A stretch of DNA of 6,033 nt from Pseudomonadota bacterium (GTDB lineage Bacteria > Pseudomonadota > Gammaproteobacteria > Burkholderiales > Ferrovaceae). Where the stretch lies: assembly GCA_021804705.1 (NCBI GenBank), contig JAJZHC010000089.1:1-6033 (forward strand), written 5' to 3'. A model generated the notes under the pieces. The model saw nothing but the letters and a program-made list of their open reading frames with translations. It searched no databases and had not been told where the DNA came from. A program made the position numbers and the translations under genes. Shown here piece by piece: positions 3,697-6,033 of this stretch; position 1 is the stretch's first letter, and the number at the start of each line of letters is the position of its first letter.

Positions 3697-6033
3697 ATGA
3701 AGCGCATGCTGTTTAACGCAACCCACTCCGAGGAGCTGCGGGTTGCCATCGTTGATGGTCAAAAACTGATTGACCTCGACATCGAGTATTCTGGCAAGGA
3801 ACAACGCAAGAGCAATATCTACAAGGCCGTCATCACGCGAGTGGAACCTTCGCTCGAAGCAGTTTTCGTGGATTACGGCACCGATCGCCACGGGTTTCTG
3901 CCTTTCAAGGAAATCTCGCGCGCCTACCTGCAAAACGAAGACGGCGAATTTTCACGCAGCCGCATCGCCGGCCAGCTCAAGGAAGGCCAGGAGCTCATCG
4001 TTCAGGTAGACAAGGATGAACGGGGCAACAAAGGGGCAGCACTGACCTCTTTCATCAGCCTGGCGGGCCGCTACCTCGTATTGATGCCCAACAACCCGCG
4101 TGGCGGCGGAGTCTCGCGCCGCGTGGAAGGCGACGAACGCGCAGAATTGCGCGACGTTCTGGCGCAACTCGATGTGCCGGCCGGCATGTCCCTGATTGCC
4201 CGGACTGCCGGAATTGGCCGCTCGGTGGAAGAGTTGCAGTGGGATCTCAACTACCTGCTGCAATTATGGAACGCCATAGAGGCTGCTTCCCATGGGCAGA
4301 ACGGCCCCTTCTTGATCTATCAGGAAGGCAGCCTCGTGATTCGCGCCATTCGCGATCTGTTCCAGCCGGACATTGGCGAGATCCTGTTTGACACCGAATC
4401 CATCTATGAGCAGGCACGGCAGTTCATGAGCCATGTCATGCCAGCCAACGTCCACAAGGTCAAACTCTACCACGACGATGTGCCGCTGTTCTCGCGCTTT
4501 CAGATCGAACATCAGATCGAAACTGCCTATCGGCGTGAAGTCACGCTGCCGTCGGGCGGCGCTATCGTCATCGACCATACCGAGGCCCTGGTTTCGGTGG
4601 ACGTCAACTCGGCTCGTGCCACGCGCGGAGCGGACATCGAACAGACCGCGCTCAACACCAACCTCGAGGCCGCGGATGAAATCGCCCGGCAACTGCGACT
4701 GCGCGACTTGGGCGGCTTGATCGTCATCGACTTCATCGACATGGAAAGCGCGCGCAACCAGCGAGACGTGGAAAACCGCTTGCGCGACGCCCTGCACTAT
4801 GACCGTGCGCGCGTGCAAACCGGAAAAATATCCCGCTTTGGCCTGCTTGAGCTTTCACGCCAACGTCTTCAGCCTTCGTTGGGAGAAACCAGCCATACAG
4901 CCTGCCCGCGTTGCCACGGCACCGGTTTCATCCGCGATACCGAGTCCTCGGCCCTGCATATCCTGCGCATCCTGCAGGAAGAGGCCATGAAAGAAAACAC
5001 AGCCATTGTCCGGGCCCAGGTTCCCGTGGACGTGGCCACGTTCCTGCTCAACGAGAAGCGCGCCGACATCTACGCTATCGAGGCACGCCTCAAGGTCCAT
5101 GTGATGCTGATTCCCAACATCCACCTGGAAACCCCGAATTATTCGGTGCTGCGCATCCGTCACGACGAAGCCAATCAGATGGAACTGACGGAAACCAGCT
5201 ACCAACTGGTGGAAGTTCCCGAGGAGGCAAACGATCTCAAACCGCGCGACGAGCGGCAAGCCCCGGCCAAACCGGTCGCTGCCGTTCGGGGCATTACCCC
5301 ACTTCAGCCTGCCCCCATGAGTGCCGAGCCCACCACCGCACCAGCTCCTGCTGCGCGAAGCTACCAGGAAGGCTCGCGTAAATCGCTATTTGGCACCATT
5401 CTGGGTTGGTTCAAGGGCTCTCCTGACCAGGAACCCGCGCCAACCAGAATCGAAGCGGCCCCTGCAGCGCCAGCACGCCGTGAACGCAACGAACAGGGCA
5501 ATGATCGCCGACGCTCACGCGGGGGACGTGATCGCCAGGAACGCGGTAACCGCAATGAAATGCGCGAAGGAGTCCAGGAAAACGGTGACCGGCCCCAGCG
5601 AGGCGAGGGGCGAGGCCAGCAAAAACCCCGCCAGCAGCAACGCGAACCCAAACGCAATGAGGCCCAGGCAGCACCACCCACAAGCCAGGCTGTGCCTGCA
5701 CCTGCACCCGTTGCTGCGTCTCTTACGACGGCCAACGAAGGCCAATCGGCACCACGCGAAGGTGGTGGCGGCAGAAGTCGTCGCGGTCGGCGTGGCGGTC
5801 GTCGCGACCGCGGTGCACGCGGCTTCAATGGCGCCATTGCACCCTCTTTCGAGCGGGGTGACGAAAAACCGGTCGAAACGGTGATAACCAGCGTCATCGC
5901 GGAAGAACAGGGTGCCCTGCGCAACCCTCGTCAACGTCGCCGTAACCGCAATGAGACTTTCGACGAGAGCCCACCGGTCCAAACCCATGTGGAACTCCAT
6001 ATACCGGATCAGTCCCAGGCAGAATTCGACCTG
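3697..6033 (+). CDS. rne: Ribonuclease E (3' end beyond the window)
   Basis: RNase E is the membrane-associated endoribonuclease that starts mRNA decay and processes rRNA and tRNA precursors. The frame is open for 779 codons and runs off the window. It starts MKRMLFNATHSEELRVAIVD, nearly identical to E. coli. By alignment with E. coli: RNase H-like segments about 1-35 and 215-278; S1 domain about 36-118; 5' sensor about 119-214, with Arg169-Thr170 (RTAG) for the 5' monophosphate; DNase I-like domain about 279-400, with Mg ligands Asp302 (SVDVNSARA) and Asp345 (LIVIDFID); Zn-link CPRC, with Cys403 and Cys406; small domain about 415-508. All catalytic residues are intact. The tail is low-complexity. 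A short amphipathic stretch at 561-574 (RKSLFGTILGWFKG) may bind membrane. Arg-rich blocks follow at 594-619, 689-708 and 746-752, with Pro/Ala/Gln linkers, as expected for RNA- and helicase-binding regions. The long leader suggests autoregulation. Confidence 0.97.
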   Translation, partial: MKRMLFNATHSEELRVAIVDGQKLIDLDIEYSGKEQRKSNIYKAVITRVEPSLEAVFVDYGTDRHGFLPFKEISRAYLQNEDGEFSRSRIAGQLKEGQELIVQVDKDERGNKGAALTSFISLAGRYLVLMPNNPRGGGVSRRVEGDERAELRDVLAQLDVPAGMSLIARTAGIGRSVEELQWDLNYLLQLWNAIEAASHGQNGPFLIYQEGSLVIRAIRDLFQPDIGEILFDTESIYEQARQFMSHVMPANVHKVKLYHDDVPLFSRFQIEHQIETAYRREVTLPSGGAIVIDHTEALVSVDVNSARATRGADIEQTALNTNLEAADEIARQLRLRDLGGLIVIDFIDMESARNQRDVENRLRDALHYDRARVQTGKISRFGLLELSRQRLQPSLGETSHTACPRCHGTGFIRDTESSALHILRILQEEAMKENTAIVRAQVPVDVATFLLNEKRADIYAIEARLKVHVMLIPNIHLETPNYSVLRIRHDEANQMELTETSYQLVEVPEEANDLKPRDERQAPAKPVAAVRGITPLQPAPMSAEPTTAPAPAARSYQEGSRKSLFGTILGWFKGSPDQEPAPTRIEAAPAAPARRERNEQGNDRRRSRGGRDRQERGNRNEMREGVQENGDRPQRGEGRGQQKPRQQQREPKRNEAQAAPPTSQAVPAPAPVAASLTTANEGQSAPREGGGGRSRRGRRGGRRDRGARGFNGAIAPSFERGDEKPVETVITSVIAEEQGALRNPRQRRRNRNETFDESPPVQTHVELHIPDQSQAEFDL

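Noticed and set aside
4264..4818. Long open frame on the minus strand inside rne (184 codons)
   Set aside because: The plus strand here encodes highly conserved RNase E catalytic sequence. GC-rich codon use leaves antisense frames open, and the translation resembles no family I know.
5361..6000. Overlapping long open frames on the minus strand (187 and 161 codons) opposite the RNase E tail
   Set aside because: They are products of Arg/Pro/Ala-rich repetitive composition on the plus strand. The translations are low-complexity, and the RNase E frame is continuous through the whole region.
1..6033. Search for mobile elements, CRISPR arrays, toxin-antitoxin or defence genes
   Set aside because: No transposase, integrase, terminal inverted repeats, regularly spaced repeats or small paired genes are visible. 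The genes are core-type with matching composition throughout.

Overview
The window looks like chromosomal DNA from a GC-rich proteobacterium, most probably a betaproteobacterium. The evidence is the divergent rne / rluC-HAD hydrolase arrangement, which is common in that class. It is also the close match of the RNase E catalytic half and RluC to their E. coli counterparts, paired with an RNase E tail that differs from the E. coli one. I cannot place it below class from sequence alone.

Layout. Positions 1-483 (+) hold the C-terminal 160 residues of an RND-family inner-membrane efflux pump. It is followed after 17 bases by its periplasmic adaptor (501-1685, +). The adaptor stop codon abuts the stop of a convergent HAD phosphatase (1686-2336, -). 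Both stops lie in one palindrome, TGATCA. The HAD gene overlaps by 11 bases the end of rluC (2326-3291, -), a 23S rRNA pseudouridine synthase gene, so these two form a translationally linked pair. A 405-base intergenic region (3292-3696) separates rluC from the divergent rne gene (3697 to beyond the window end, +). It carries a good sigma70-type promoter for rne, whose -35 hexamer lies inside the rluC coding region, and a roughly 387-nt hairpin-rich rne leader.

How the parts work together. Pump and adaptor are two of the three parts of an envelope efflux machine; no outer-membrane factor is visible here. rluC and rne both act on RNA: RluC modifies 23S rRNA, and RNase E processes rRNA and tRNA and degrades mRNA. 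The HAD enzyme is probably a small-molecule phosphatase, with phosphoglycolate phosphatase (Gph-like) as the nearest family, and travels with rluC.

I see no mobile element, CRISPR array, tRNA, rRNA or defence system. The protein-coding genes are ordinary. The parts most worth a second look are non-coding: the rne leader (a candidate RNase E autoregulatory element, possibly of a type not described for this lineage), a pairing that could mask the rne ribosome binding site, the overlapping divergent promoter with an rluC start that lacks a Shine-Dalgarno sequence, and a tandem hairpin array at the convergent gene junction. A coding oddity is the loss, in the pump, of the conserved lysine of the AcrB proton relay.
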